DNA of 37,184 nucleotides from Jaenimonas drosophilae (GCA_030849065.1 JASAON010001474.1:1-37184); one strand, 5' to 3'; shown: positions 1 through 9,900, counted from the stretch's first letter. The notes: a model not told the origin generated them from the sequence alone. Numbers and translations: made by a program.

Positions 1-65
1 AGCAGTACCAGGACGCCACCGTCGAGGAGGAGGGTGAGATGGACGAGGAGGATGAGGCCTACTAG
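1..65 (+). CDS. TUBB: beta-tubulin, C-terminal end (5' truncated by window)
   Basis: Only the last 20 codons and the stop are present, read in the frame starting at base 3. They encode the acidic beta-tubulin tail: a QYQDATVEEEGE core, then a short run rich in Asp and Glu, ending in Ala-Tyr and TAG. The tail is the part of beta-tubulin exposed on the microtubule surface, where glutamylation and detyrosination occur. The C-terminal tyrosine is the residue expected for detyrosination in kinetoplastids. The rest of the gene lies off the left edge, so I cannot say whether this is one member of a tandem tubulin array. Confidence 0.93.
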   Translation, partial: QYQDATVEEEGEMDEEDEAY

Positions 66-620
66 AGTGGGATGCCTGTAACTGGTGAAGGACTGATCGT
101 TGGTAGGGTAGGCATTAACGTCCGCTTCCGGTGATGTGGATGAAGGCCACCTGTACGGAGCAATGAGCCTCACCGTCTTTTCTATGTTCTCCTTCTTTTT
201 TATGATCATTGTTCATTTTTTCATTTTTTTGTGAGTCTATGGAGCGGCAGTTTTCATGGAAACTACGCAGAAAACTTGTGTTTCTTGCGGGTTTTGTTTT
301 TCTGAAGCTCATCAATGTTGTGTGCGAAGTAAGGAGGATGAACGCCGCACCACGGCGTTCTTCCGTGTGAGGCGTCTTGTGTGATGTTGCGGTCAGATGC
401 TTTTTCGTCACGGTGCTCTTCACTTCTCCTTTCATCTGTGCCACTCCTTCCAGCAGTTGAGTAGTAGTCAATCCACGTTACAAAGTCTTAACTACAGCGA
501 AGAGATTCACGAACAAGGAATCCGCTCCCCTCCTCGTCACACCGCTCTCTCGCTCACACACATTTGTGAGACCTCCTGATTCTTCCTACCCCAACATCAG
601 AACACAGACAACAGACGAAC
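66..620 (+). other. intergenic region between beta-tubulin and importin alpha
   Basis: These 555 bases hold the beta-tubulin 3'UTR, with T-rich stretches around 189-230, followed by the importin alpha leader. The stretch from the proposed splice acceptor near 456 to the start codon at 621 contains no ATG. I see no RNA gene or convincing small protein gene. A 60-codon reading frame from 397 to 579 spans the proposed acceptor and has no recognisable character. Confidence 0.6.
416..456 (+). promoter_or_regulatory. putative spliced-leader acceptor for importin alpha
   Basis: A pyrimidine-rich stretch ends in two AG dinucleotides at 452-453 and 455-456. The roughly 165-base leader after it has no ATG before the importin alpha start at 621. 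This is the usual trans-splice arrangement in kinetoplastids. The exact AG used is inferred. Confidence 0.55.
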
Positions 621-2231
621 ATGTACGACGGACAGGATCCTTCGGACAACAAGGGTGCCAAGAAGGGCATCAACACCAAGGGTGGAGCTGAACGCCGTCA
701 GCGCCACCTTGTGTCTCTCCGCCACAAGGCTCGTGATGATGCCATCAAGCACGTCCGTGCGGAGCATGAGGATGGCGAAGGCGCTGCCGGCTATGCCGTG
801 GATGGTTCTGGAGGCATCAACGACGTGTGGGCGTTTGATTCGAAGAGCCCCCCGTCAAGTGTTCCGGTGGAGCTGCTTCCCATGTTCGCGCAGCTTATCC
901 TCCAGGGACAGACCCGTGAGGAGGTGTTCCAGGGCACCCTCATGATTCGGAAGCTGCTCTCTGTGGAGCGCGAGCCGCCGTACACGGCGGTGATCAACAT
1001 GGGGGTCGTTCCAAAGATGATTGAGTTCCTCACCCGCGATGATTATCCGGAGCTGCAGTTTGAGGCTGCATGGGCCCTCACCAACGTCGCTGCTGGAACG
1101 TCGGAAAACACGATGATGCTGCTCGCGAATGGAGCCATCCCCCACTTCATCAATCTAATGAACTCACCGAGCGCCGACTGCCGCGACCAGAGTGCCTGGG
1201 CTATTGGCAACATCGCCGGCGAGAGCTCCGACTGCCGTAACGCCGTCATTGACTGCGGTGCCATCCCTGCCCTGCTGACCCTCCTCAACAGCCCCAACCA
1301 GCCCGTGAATGTTGTGCGCAACGCAACCTGGGCGGTATCGAACCTCTGCCGCGGCAAGCCCGCCCCACCGCTGGAGGCGGTCTCCATAGCTCTTCCCACA
1401 CTGGCCAACCTGATTAATCACACCGATGAGCAGCTTGTTCTGGATGCCGCATGGGGTATCTCCTACATCAGTGATGGACCTGAGGAGCGCGTGCAGTGTG
1501 TAATAGAGTCGGGGGTCGTCCCACGCATCGTGCAGCTGCTGTCCGCCCCCACGACGGTGATTCAGATGCCCGCCATCCGCACCGTTGGCAACATCGCTGC
1601 CGGAACCGATGATCAGACCCAGATGGTGATCAACGCCGGTGCCCTCCCTCCCATGTGCCAGCTTCTCCTCAACAAGAAGCGCGCCGTGCGAAAGGAAACC
1701 TGCTGGACCATCTCCAACGTCGCTGCCGGCAAGTGCGAGCAGATAGAGGCCCTCATCGCAGCCAATGTGTTCACCCCACTCCTCTCCTGCCTTGGTGCCA
1801 CTGAGCTTGATGTGCGCAAGGAGGCTGTGTGGTCCGTGGCGAACGTCACCTTCTGCGGGAGCGTAGACCAGGTGAAGTACCTCGTGAACATTGGCGTGAT
1901 TCCCCCGCTGTGTGAGACCCTGCGCATCTTCGATGCCAAGATTGTGACGGTGGCCCTCGAGGCACTCCAGTGCTTCCTCCAGACTGGTGAGAATGAGATG
2001 CAGCAGGGCAACACCGATGGCAACATCGTGGCCCAGCAGGTGATGGAGTGCGGCGGCGTGGACCATCTGGAGCAGCTTCAAACCCACTCCGATGCTGATG
2101 TGTACCACATCACTATCCAACTTTTAGAGACGTACTTCGCGACGGACATGGAGATGGGTGATTTGCAGGATCAGGTGGACTTTGGTGACAACGTCTCCAG
2201 CAACGCCCCGGCTGGCGGGTTTGAGTTCTAA
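621..2231 (+). CDS. KPNA: importin alpha (karyopherin alpha)
   Basis: This encodes a 536-residue nuclear import adaptor that binds classical nuclear localisation signals and hands cargo to importin beta. Residues about 10-50 form a basic importin-beta-binding region (KKG, ERRQRHLVSLRHKARDDAIK). From about residue 75 to 500 there are tandem armadillo repeats, each with the Trp/Asn signature that lines the NLS groove: AAWALTNVAAG, SAWAIGNIAGES, ATWAVSNLCRGK, AAWGISYISDG, TCWTISNVAAGK and AVWSVANVTFCG. One repeat has Arg-Thr in place of the Trp (AIRTVGNIAAG), as is common in this family. The C-terminus is acidic and ends in GGFEF. The length is normal for the family (about 520-540). The start is the first ATG after the proposed splice acceptor. 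The gene is intact and its identity is secure. Confidence 0.97.
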   Translation: MYDGQDPSDNKGAKKGINTKGGAERRQRHLVSLRHKARDDAIKHVRAEHEDGEGAAGYAVDGSGGINDVWAFDSKSPPSSVPVELLPMFAQLILQGQTREEVFQGTLMIRKLLSVEREPPYTAVINMGVVPKMIEFLTRDDYPELQFEAAWALTNVAAGTSENTMMLLANGAIPHFINLMNSPSADCRDQSAWAIGNIAGESSDCRNAVIDCGAIPALLTLLNSPNQPVNVVRNATWAVSNLCRGKPAPPLEAVSIALPTLANLINHTDEQLVLDAAWGISYISDGPEERVQCVIESGVVPRIVQLLSAPTTVIQMPAIRTVGNIAAGTDDQTQMVINAGALPPMCQLLLNKKRAVRKETCWTISNVAAGKCEQIEALIAANVFTPLLSCLGATELDVRKEAVWSVANVTFCGSVDQVKYLVNIGVIPPLCETLRIFDAKIVTVALEALQCFLQTGENEMQQGNTDGNIVAQQVMECGGVDHLEQLQTHSDADVYHITIQLLETYFATDMEMGDLQDQVDFGDNVSSNAPAGGFEF

Positions 2232-2533
2232 ACGACAACACAATTTCCTGTGTTGTGCGCGCGCATAACCGTATCTAAAGTGCTCTCTCCCCTCTCCCCT
2301 TCACTCCCTTCACACTCTGTCGGTGGTGGCCTGATCGGTGTTGGTGATGGAAGAGGCCTGATCGCACCAGCAATACTGCTCCATCCCCGATCAGTCGCAC
2401 TGCCTGAGGACGGACCCACATGACCGGGAAGGTATGACGAAGTAGCTAATGATGCCGAACGAATTATAACGAAGGGCGAACGTTCGCATTTTTTTTTTCA
2501 TTTTTTTCATTTCGTTTCACCATGGGCCAAGAA

Positions 2534-2734
2534 ATGAGGTCAGCTGAGTCACTTCCCCCTCTGAGAGCTTCCGTCTTTCTATGCCTCCCACTTCTGTTTT
2601 CTGTGCTGCACCACGGTACATCTTCGCTCGCTCAATATATGAACTCTTCGTCCATTTCAATGGCGGAAGAAGTTCGTGAGTGGGCCCTTCTCAGTTGCTG
2701 GAGTGGTGTGTTCTTCTGTGGAGAGGAGAACTGA
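2534..2734 (+). CDS. possible small ORF (doubtful)
   Basis: This open frame of 66 codons (70 if the in-frame ATG at 2522 is used) follows a strong pyrimidine tract at 2491-2520. The nearest AG after that tract is at 2530-2531, between the two ATGs, which would make ATG 2534 the first start in a spliced message. The product has a hydrophobic stretch near its N-terminus (about residues 13-25) that could be a signal sequence or a membrane anchor. I recognise no family. Supporting points are only its position and the hydrophobic stretch. It may simply lie in untranslated sequence. Confidence 0.2.
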   Translation: MRSAESLPPLRASVFLCLPLLFSVLHHGTSSLAQYMNSSSISMAEEVREWALLSCWSGVFFCGEEN

Positions 2735-3019
2735 CAAGAAGAAGCAGGAGACGCTCTTCATGTGTTGTTGAGCGGAACTCATTGGCTTTGATGTTTGCCG
2801 AACACTCAGCTTTTGTGCGAGCATTGTGCGAGTTGCTGGAAAATTGGTGTTGCTGCTGAGGGGGCGCACAGGACGAGCATATCACCATGATGGACGTTGG
2901 ATCATTTTTCTAATGTACGCTCAGAGGTTGAGAACATAGGGTTTTTGTTGCGTGAGCAGGCGTTATTCCTTGTCTCACGCTCTATGGTTGTGCGGTGCTG
3001 TTGGGAACACTGAAACTAT

Positions 3020-3051
3020 CTTGCTCTCTTTCGTTCTTCTTATTGCTTAAG
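3020..3051 (+). promoter_or_regulatory. putative spliced-leader acceptor for 94-aa gene
   Basis: A pyrimidine tract at 3021-3047 leads to an AG at 3050-3051. A second candidate AG lies at 3087-3088 after a TG-rich stretch. No ATG separates either site from the start at 3111. Confidence 0.45.
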
Positions 3052-3110
3052 CTGATTCAATAGGTGGTGGATCAGATTGTTGTTGCAGATTAGCGACCAC
3101 ATCCTGCATA

Positions 3111-3395
3111 ATGTCCAGCAGCCTTCGTCTTGTTCGTCAGATTCGGCTGTTTTCTCTCTCAGAGAGCTGCGATTCACACCCATTTGCGTGGTACTTTTCA
3201 TGTTGTGCCATGTTGTTGGCGTGGGCAAATTATGCTCAGTACCAACGTCTTCGGCCCATGTACCCTAACTACGACGAGTACTGCTCCAAGGAGGGCGGGC
3301 GCATGATTGACTCGAAGCGCCAGGAACTGGCAGATGTCCTTCGCTACAACAACATGGTTCATTCCATGCGAAGGGACTTGGGTACAAGGTCGTAG
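3111..3395 (+). CDS. small hypothetical membrane protein, 94 aa
   Basis: I do not recognise this protein. It has a basic, Ser/Arg/Leu-rich N-terminus (about residues 1-20) that could act as a mitochondrial targeting sequence. One hydrophobic segment follows at about residues 26-42 (AWYFSCCAMLLAWA). The hydrophilic tail contains several Tyr, Arg and Asp residues (YPNYDEY, RQELADVLRYNN). This layout resembles small accessory subunits of mitochondrial inner-membrane complexes, but that is only an analogy. The start is the first ATG after the proposed acceptor. The composition of the tail looks like a real protein, not translated UTR. Confidence 0.6.
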   Translation: MSSSLRLVRQIRLFSLSESCDSHPFAWYFSCCAMLLAWANYAQYQRLRPMYPNYDEYCSKEGGRMIDSKRQELADVLRYNNMVHSMRRDLGTRS

Positions 3396-3550
3396 TGGGT
3401 ATCCATCATCATGCTCACACACTGACACTTTCATTGACGAGTAGTGGTGTGGAGTGCAGAGGCAGTTGCGCAAGAGCAACATCTGCACACATGCTTCGTT
3501 CGCCACACCGCATCTCCCCCCTTGCTTACGTTTGTACTTCATGTCCCACT

Positions 3551-3566
3551 CACTTTCCATTTCCAG
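3551..3566 (+). promoter_or_regulatory. putative spliced-leader acceptor for 199-aa gene
   Basis: The stretch is nearly all pyrimidine and ends in CAG (AG at 3565-3566). Further AGs follow before the ATG at 3620. No ATG lies between. Confidence 0.45.
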
Positions 3567-3619
3567 ATTGTTTTTTGGCAACGTAGGTAGCTCAGAGGCA
3601 GGAATATACACTAACACTC

Positions 3620-4219
3620 ATGTCCGTGGAAATGACGAGGCGAGGGCTGCTCCTCGAGGCTCTTCAAGACATCCACACACGCATGACAACGCTGACACCC
3701 TACTACGTTGTATCGGGATACTTCTGCAGCTACTCCCTCTGTGTGGCGGTGTCTGTTCTGCTTGTATCACTCACCTTATCGCTCTCTCTGGGAGGTTCGA
3801 CGACCTCCGACTCCACCAACTTCCTGTTCCGGAGCGTCACTGCCTTCATGGGTCAATGCGTTGTCTTTGTCATGGCATGCACATGGCTGTTTCAGCAAGC
3901 GGGCGGAAAATTTGTAAGAAGCGGCAAACAGGAGGCTGGTGCTGGCGGAGCAAAAAAACAAGCCAAGAAAGTTGAGCCGGAGTCACTCGTGGAGATCGTA
4001 GTCAAGAAGGTGGCGAAGTACTTTTGTGGCCTGTTCTCACAGAGGGAGAGGCTGCGCGAGCGCGTCGCATGGATTGTGGGTGTCTCGGTTGTTGCTGAAG
4101 TGGGAAAAGTTGCTTCTTTCTTCTCCATCGTGGCACTGCTTAGTCTGGTGTGGTGTGTGTACCTCATCAAGTCTCACTGTGCACGCACGAGTAGGAGCGC
4201 TCACGGACGTTGTGGATGA
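3620..4219 (+). CDS. multi-pass membrane protein, 199 aa, possibly reticulon-like
   Basis: This protein has a short N-terminal cytosolic stretch and a long hydrophobic region at about residues 28-57. A second hydrophobic segment lies at about 68-91. A Lys/Ala/Gly-rich hydrophilic linker follows at about 97-125, and a third long hydrophobic stretch at about 149-184 is followed by a short basic tail. Long hydrophobic stretches separated by a hydrophilic loop, near the C-terminus, are the layout of reticulon-homology proteins that shape tubular endoplasmic reticulum. The LRERVAWIVGVSVVAEV segment before the last hydrophobic stretch weakly recalls that domain. I cannot show homology by eye, so the gene is best kept as an unassigned membrane protein. 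In-frame ATGs at 3620 and 3632 are both possible starts. I took the first. Confidence 0.7.
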   Translation: MSVEMTRRGLLLEALQDIHTRMTTLTPYYVVSGYFCSYSLCVAVSVLLVSLTLSLSLGGSTTSDSTNFLFRSVTAFMGQCVVFVMACTWLFQQAGGKFVRSGKQEAGAGGAKKQAKKVEPESLVEIVVKKVAKYFCGLFSQRERLRERVAWIVGVSVVAEVGKVASFFSIVALLSLVWCVYLIKSHCARTSRSAHGRCG

Positions 4220-4320
4220 ATGGCGCCAGTCACTAGACGAACGTGGTCACTGAACGTACACAACTATCAGAATACTGTAAGTAACTTGTTGTGTGCTCAT
4301 TCTGCCGCACATCATCAACG

Positions 4321-4374
4321 CCCTTACTCCCTCCCTCTCTATCTTGATGTGTGCTTGTGTGTGTCTTGTGCTAG
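4321..4374 (+). promoter_or_regulatory. putative spliced-leader acceptor for NOM1
   Basis: A run of C and T followed by a T/G-rich stretch ends in CTAG (AG at 4373-4374). Another AG at 4409-4410 is only a few bases before the ATG. Either one places the ATG at 4414 as the first start codon. Confidence 0.5.
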
Positions 4375-4413
4375 TTGGTCTTCTTGGACCTCATCTCTCA
4401 TTCTCGTGTAGTG

Positions 4414-6690
4414 ATGTCCAGCAGGCATTCGGAGTACCACCAACGTGGGAGCTACTCTGACGACTGCCGACGACGGCGTTTGGAGGATGCGGGCTACGCA
4501 CAGGAAGTAGATCGAAGCAAGGACCGCAAAGACAGACGGAAAGCGGAAAAGGCAGCGGCAAAACGTGGCCGTATCGAAGCACATCAGCAGTGGGTGCAGC
4601 GTCGCCGTGTGGCCCGCGATCAATCAGCCTTCGAGGCAGAGGCCCCATCACCAAGGAGGAACCACGTGACCGAACGTGGCGGAGATGCTGCTCCACGCAA
4701 GGAAACTCCACGTAGGAAGGAACCAGCGCCACAAGTGGAAGCACCAGCCAAGAAGAAGGAATCCGCCATTAAGACAGAGAGGAAGACATCCGCAAAGGTG
4801 CAAGAGAGGAGTAAGAAGGAGGCAAAGGCAAGCGCCACCACTGTACCAGCGCCAAACTCCAAGAAGAAGGTGGTGGCCAAGGCTGATCAGCCGTCTCACG
4901 CCATCTTCCGTGTTGATGTTCCCGCAGAGGTCGTTGCCACACTACGCCGTAGCATTAATAAGCTCACTGTTGTGAATGCAGGCCTCATTACGCAAGAAGT
5001 CACTGCCATACTCGATGGCACCAGCCGCGTTAGTGGAGCAACACGTGCCAATGTTGTGCAGGGACTGATTGACCAAGTAGCCCGTTTCTGCTCCATGGAT
5101 TTAGGCCCAATGGCCCTTGCGAGCATGTTGGCCTTCGCTGGCTTGTTGCGAGGGCTGCAGCTTCAGCATGGAGAGGTGGTTGGGGCGGATTTGGTAGAGA
5201 AGCTGTGCTTTGCCATTGAGGCGCACATGCGCGACGAGAAGGAGGACGCAGCCGTCAATCTCACAACGGTTCTTGCCCAGCTCTATCTCTTGTGTGGTGT
5301 AGATGCAACGCTGGTGGCCTCCTTCCTGAGCTTCGTCCTTCAACGTGATGGGAGCAGCACCATCACCGAGTCTGACGCGGCGTGTGGTGTGGCTCTGCTC
5401 CGTGCGTGCGGAGAGAAGCTCCTCAAGGAAGCTCCACGGGAGATGGAGAAGGCCTTGACCGTGGCTAAGCGTAGTGCGTCGAGGGGTGGAAGTGCCCGAC
5501 TGGATGCCTTGGTGCAGGTGATGGTGGAGGTGGCTGCCGGACACACACGCAGCGCCCGGAGGAACAAGGCGGAGAGTGAGGCCCCTGTGGAGGCCATGAT
5601 TGACCACCTCTGCTCCGCGCTGAGCGCACAGACGGGAACCGGGAAACACGTCCAGCGACGCATTGTGCAGACGGCCTCCTGCATGAGTGGCATTGACTGG
5701 AGCTCCATCACACAGGCGGACAAGCCTCCTCGGTGGTACCAACCTGGTGTGATGGCTACTTCTGGGGAGATGTTGGAGGAATCGGAGTCCCTGGGTGATG
5801 ATGATGACGACGATGAGGAAGAGTTTGATGATGAGGATGAGGATGAGGATGAGGAGACGGATGGATCATCGTCCAGTGCGTTGGAGGACGAACAGGATGA
5901 GGCGGCCGTTCGTGCAGCGGAGGTGAAGGCGATTCGTCGTGATGAGAAGGCCATCTCGGGCCAGAGGCTAACGACAGAAAATAAGAAGGATATCTTCAAG
6001 ATCATCACAACCTCGGCAGATGATTTGGAGTGCTTCTCCCTCCTCATGAGTCGCGATCCCACCTACACACGTTTTCATGATGTGTGCTCCGTACTCCTGC
6101 AGTTGTGCTGCCAGGAGAAGTGCTACAACGCCTACTACGCCCACGTCCTGGAGCGCTTCTGTGGTGCCAAGAAGACGTGCCTCAAGACACTTCAGTTTGC
6201 CCTGTGGGATCGCTTCAAGGGCATCCGCCTGGACCCCATCGACATCTCTGCCTACATCAACTTGGCAACGTGCATTGCATCACTGATGGAGTCCGGCACC
6301 TACACCCTGAGTGTCCTTCGTGGCCTAGACCTGGAGAGCACCAACAAGTCCATTGGCCTCTTCACACGCGTGGTGTTGCTTCGCCTCATCCTGCATCTCT
6401 CACCACAGCGCCTCACGTCCACCTTCTTTGGCGGTGATGGCTTTTCTGCCCATGACCTCAGCACCGACACCACCACTTTTCGTAAGTGTCTCAAGACCTT
6501 AATGGAGAACTACTTCGTGGATGAGGCGGCCGCACAGCGATGGATTCCGTCCTTCTACGAGCCTGTGGCGGTTGGCACACCTTTTGGCAACACGAGCACA
6601 GACACAACTAAGGAGGAGGAGGCAAAGCTTCAGCAGTTCATGAAACGGATCCAGGTGGCGTACAAGGCCCTCAAGCAGGGTATATCCTAA
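4414..6690 (+). CDS. NOM1: NOM1/Sgd1-like nucleolar MIF4G-MA3 protein
   Basis: This is a 758-residue protein of the NOM1/Sgd1 family, nucleolar factors needed for 18S rRNA processing and small-subunit assembly. In yeast and human the family acts with the DEAD-box helicase Fal1/eIF4A3. Residues about 1-165 are highly basic and Lys/Arg/Ala-rich, a typical nucleolar-targeting leader. A helical MIF4G region follows at about 167-405, then an Asp/Glu-rich tract at about 462-485. An MA3 domain lies at about 520-705. Its CCQEKCYNAYYAHVLERFC stretch matches the conserved CCQEKxYNPFYA region of NOM1 and is the main basis for the call. The open frame extends upstream only through a TTG, so I chose ATG 4414, which directly follows the proposed splice acceptor. 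Confidence 0.88.
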   Translation: MSSRHSEYHQRGSYSDDCRRRRLEDAGYAQEVDRSKDRKDRRKAEKAAAKRGRIEAHQQWVQRRRVARDQSAFEAEAPSPRRNHVTERGGDAAPRKETPRRKEPAPQVEAPAKKKESAIKTERKTSAKVQERSKKEAKASATTVPAPNSKKKVVAKADQPSHAIFRVDVPAEVVATLRRSINKLTVVNAGLITQEVTAILDGTSRVSGATRANVVQGLIDQVARFCSMDLGPMALASMLAFAGLLRGLQLQHGEVVGADLVEKLCFAIEAHMRDEKEDAAVNLTTVLAQLYLLCGVDATLVASFLSFVLQRDGSSTITESDAACGVALLRACGEKLLKEAPREMEKALTVAKRSASRGGSARLDALVQVMVEVAAGHTRSARRNKAESEAPVEAMIDHLCSALSAQTGTGKHVQRRIVQTASCMSGIDWSSITQADKPPRWYQPGVMATSGEMLEESESLGDDDDDDEEEFDDEDEDEDEETDGSSSSALEDEQDEAAVRAAEVKAIRRDEKAISGQRLTTENKKDIFKIITTSADDLECFSLLMSRDPTYTRFHDVCSVLLQLCCQEKCYNAYYAHVLERFCGAKKTCLKTLQFALWDRFKGIRLDPIDISAYINLATCIASLMESGTYTLSVLRGLDLESTNKSIGLFTRVVLLRLILHLSPQRLTSTFFGGDGFSAHDLSTDTTTFRKCLKTLMENYFVDEAAAQRWIPSFYEPVAVGTPFGNTSTDTTKEEEAKLQQFMKRIQVAYKALKQGIS

Positions 6691-6863
6691 GAAGCATCCT
6701 CCCACACACGTACACACACATGTGCTGTGTGGCGAGAGATGCTCTAACAACGAGTAACTCACGCAAACGTTTGTTCTTCTGATGTACTGCGACAGCGGGC
6801 TGCGAATGGTCCATCTTTGGTGATGATGCATTTCTTGTTCTCTTCCATCTTCGTCATGTAGTG

Positions 6864-6916
6864 CTGTTTTTTTTTTTCGTGTGTGCTGTTGGGTTTGCCC
6901 ACTAATGCCAACCTAG
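6864..6916 (+). promoter_or_regulatory. putative spliced-leader acceptor for the 1230-aa gene
   Basis: A run of T at about 6866-6877 is followed by TG-rich sequence and an AG at 6915-6916. The only nearby upstream ATG (6905) lies before this AG, so it would be removed by splicing there. The next ATG is the gene start at 6950. Confidence 0.5.
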
Positions 6917-6949
6917 CGTACCATCACGCTTCCGACGACTTTGTGGCCC

Positions 6950-9900
6950 ATGCACTTGGAACACATGAGTCCATCACTTCGTCTCACCGTGGGGTTAGAT
7001 GATGCCGTCGATGGGCTCACACTACAAGCGGAGGGCTGCCTTTCTTTCTACCCGTTGGACCTCTCCACTGGAGAAGAACAACACCATGGGCTGACCTTCA
7101 ACGTTGCCCTTTTTCTTGCACCGCATCACATCATTAGCTCCGTGGAGGTGTGTGTGCGTCACTCTGACGCTGCATCGAGTGAGCCGGCTGCTGCGAGCGA
7201 TACATGGCAGTCGGTGAATGTGTGCGTTGAGCATGTTGCTCGTGGATGCTCGTGCACGGCTGCTGTCCTTTGCAACCGTCACAGAGAATCAATGGAACTC
7301 TGCACAGCAGAGGAGTTTGAGGCCGCTGCTTCTCCGAGTAGCCCCACAACAGAACCCATTCCTTCACCAACCACGGATGTACCTCCTCCTCGACGGCGAC
7401 TGAGACTGGTGCTCACCCCACTAGCATCTCCAACAGAGCCGTCTGTTGAAGGCATGGAGGAAGCGCTACGTCGGCGTCTTGTCTCTGCAGATGATCTTCG
7501 CAAGAGTTGTGGAGTTGAGCTACATCACCTGCAACTTCCACGTTGGATCAATGAAGGGAAGGTTGTTGGATTTCGGTTGCACTATCAGCACCGCGACGTT
7601 GCTACCCCCATCCAACAGACAACACCCATTCATGGCCAACTTCTTCAGTCGTGGAGAGTGGCTGGGCGGACATCCCACGCACTTCTGATTGGATCTCCTC
7701 AGTTTGCCGGGGAACTCTCGCCTCTTGTGTCACGCACTGTGAAGGTAGAGGGCCGACTTCGCTGTTGCTGCCTTCCTGTACTACCACAGCTGGAGGAGGT
7801 CCTCCTTCATCCTGGTGTAGTGGGGAAGTGGCACCTGCACCTACTGGAGCAGCTGCCATCACGGGTATCACATGTGCGATTTCTCTTCCGCCCTCTTCCA
7901 CAGAGGGGCCCAGGGCCGAGCCTCCAGCGGAACTGCATCCAGAACATGCACACCACCACGCGAACGATCATCACTGGTGCGACACCTTCACAACAACAAG
8001 TGGTCGAGTACACCTGTGTTGCCCTGGATTGGGCTCCACTACTCCCACCTCTACATCAGTGGTTGGCCCAGGAGCTCCTTCATTGGCGGCAAAGAACGGC
8101 AACAAGACCTGCTTCGGTGGCCCCATGGGAACGTGGGGTTCACCCTCCTACCCTTCGTGTGGTGGTGGCTGCGGGTGTACGCGCCAGCCGTGGCTGTGTA
8201 GCCTCACCCACTACACTGGTTCTCTCCGAAGAGGTGGTACGCTGTGCGCTGCAGCTGTCCACGAGGACGACGTCTTCTTGTGGTGCATATGAAGATGGTG
8301 CGGCATCCATGAGAGCCGCAGCCGCCCTTCTTTCATCACTCTACGAACAACAACTTCTCCTCGAGTTGGACCTTCGCAGCGACACTAGAGTGAAGATCTC
8401 TTCTGCTTCTCTTGGTGCCATCGTCCATCAACAGCTGCTTGCCGCCTCTCTCGCTCGCTGCCTGGCCCTTGGACGCTTACGTCAGCGTGCTGTATCTGAT
8501 GGTGAAAGTATCTGGCCTGTGGTGCAGCTCGCCAGGGAGGACGGCCATCTCATCCAAGCGGCAGCCGCTGCACAGGATCGTGGGCTTCCTCGTGGAGCAG
8601 ATGCACGTACGTGGTTCCATCAGCTCATTCCAGGAAGTCAGGTGGAGGCGTACATGATCATTGCCTATGAATGCTTGTGGCTCTGGTCGATGCCATCTAT
8701 CCAGCGTGTGCTGCACTCATCCAGGGCGGGAGCGTGGCGGCCAGCTGTGGAGCTGACGTTTGCAGCTCGCACCATCCACGCTCCACAGAGCAGAGGAGCT
8801 GGCAATGATGATGGTGATGCCAAGCACCAAGCTGCTCTACGCCAGTACGCGCTGGATTTTGTTGAGGAGGGCAGAAGACATGCACAGGAGCTGAGGCACA
8901 GCTGTTGTTGCCATTGTTGTGGTCCAGAGAGCAACGTGTTCGATATTGGATGGACGGCTGCTGCGGGCCTCTCTTCTAGTGGACCGCACATGCATCTTCA
9001 ATGGCTGGGTGGAGTGCCCGAACCAACACAGCCCACCTTTTCACGATGGCCTTCACTTCGCGACAGCCACGGCATCTTGTATCTCTCCGGTGTGGTGGAT
9101 GCTCGATTGGAGCTCCCACAGTCGGAGGAGGCTGCACAGTCCGTTGCCATAAACCTTCATTTACGAAGCGTCCCACAGAAGCCAAGTGGTGGTTTGGCTG
9201 GTGAGGATGCGGTGCAATGGGAGAGGCAGCTAGATATGTTAGAGGTGCTGACGTGTTTGGTGTTGCTCGTGTTTGAGGTGGTGGATGGGGACGACGTCCA
9301 TGAGGAGGCAACGGTGAGGCTTGTGCAGCACACACTTTTTAGCTGGAACATCAAGGTTGGCGCTTGCGTCCGCGGGGAGGCCCAGCGAACCACCCTCGAT
9401 GTGCCCTTTTCGACGGTGACTCACACGGAGCTGGAGCTGGAGGAGGCGGCGATGGGCCACATGGCGAGGATGAAGGAGAGCATGGCCTCCAAAAAGCGTC
9501 GAGGTCGTGCTCAAGCACTTGGAGCCGATGCCCCCAATACAGGAACAAGTGCGTATGCCACAGATGGAGTGACGGTGGGTGCGCGCTATGTGCCTGTGCT
9601 GGTGGTGGACCAAAGTGGCAGCTCACCACTTACACACTTTGCCATTCGAATGGACGGCGACGGTTTCTGGAAGCCACTCCGAACGCGTGGGGAGGCTGCC
9701 AACCGCCAACGTGGCCCACGAAAGACCCGTAAGGTCGAAGCGGATGATGGCGCCATGATTCAACGTGCGGCTGGCGTGTTGCTTCACGTTGCCGCACATG
9801 CCATTGCTTCTCACCGTGTCACCGCGACATCTCATCTTGGTGGTGTGGAGTACTACTCGGCAGTACTGAATGGGGTGCTGGAAGTGGTGGCTCGCCTCTC

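Larger units (their letters stand above)
2232..3110 (+). other. long intergenic region, importin alpha to 94-aa gene
   Basis: These 879 bases contain the importin alpha 3'UTR, a strong T-rich tract at about 2491-2520, a possible small ORF at 2534-2734, and the acceptor region of the next gene. No tRNA-like or repeated structure is obvious by eye. The gap is long for this window, so an unannotated small gene or non-coding RNA remains possible. Confidence 0.5.

Noticed and set aside
397..579. 60-codon + strand frame before importin alpha
   Set aside because: It spans the proposed splice acceptor at 452-456 and its start would be removed from the mature message.
1164..2120. 318-codon open frame on the minus strand
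   Set aside because: It lies wholly antisense to importin alpha, is Leu/Gly/His-rich as expected from the complement of that gene, and has no domain or acceptor site.
5797..5870. GAT/GAG repeat as a non-coding satellite
   Set aside because: It lies in frame inside NOM1 and encodes the acidic tract normal for nucleolar proteins.
7651..8292. 213-codon + strand frame inside the 1230-aa gene
   Set aside because: It overlaps the long continuous frame, is Cys/Thr/Ser/Gly-rich as out-of-frame translation often is, and has no start context of its own.
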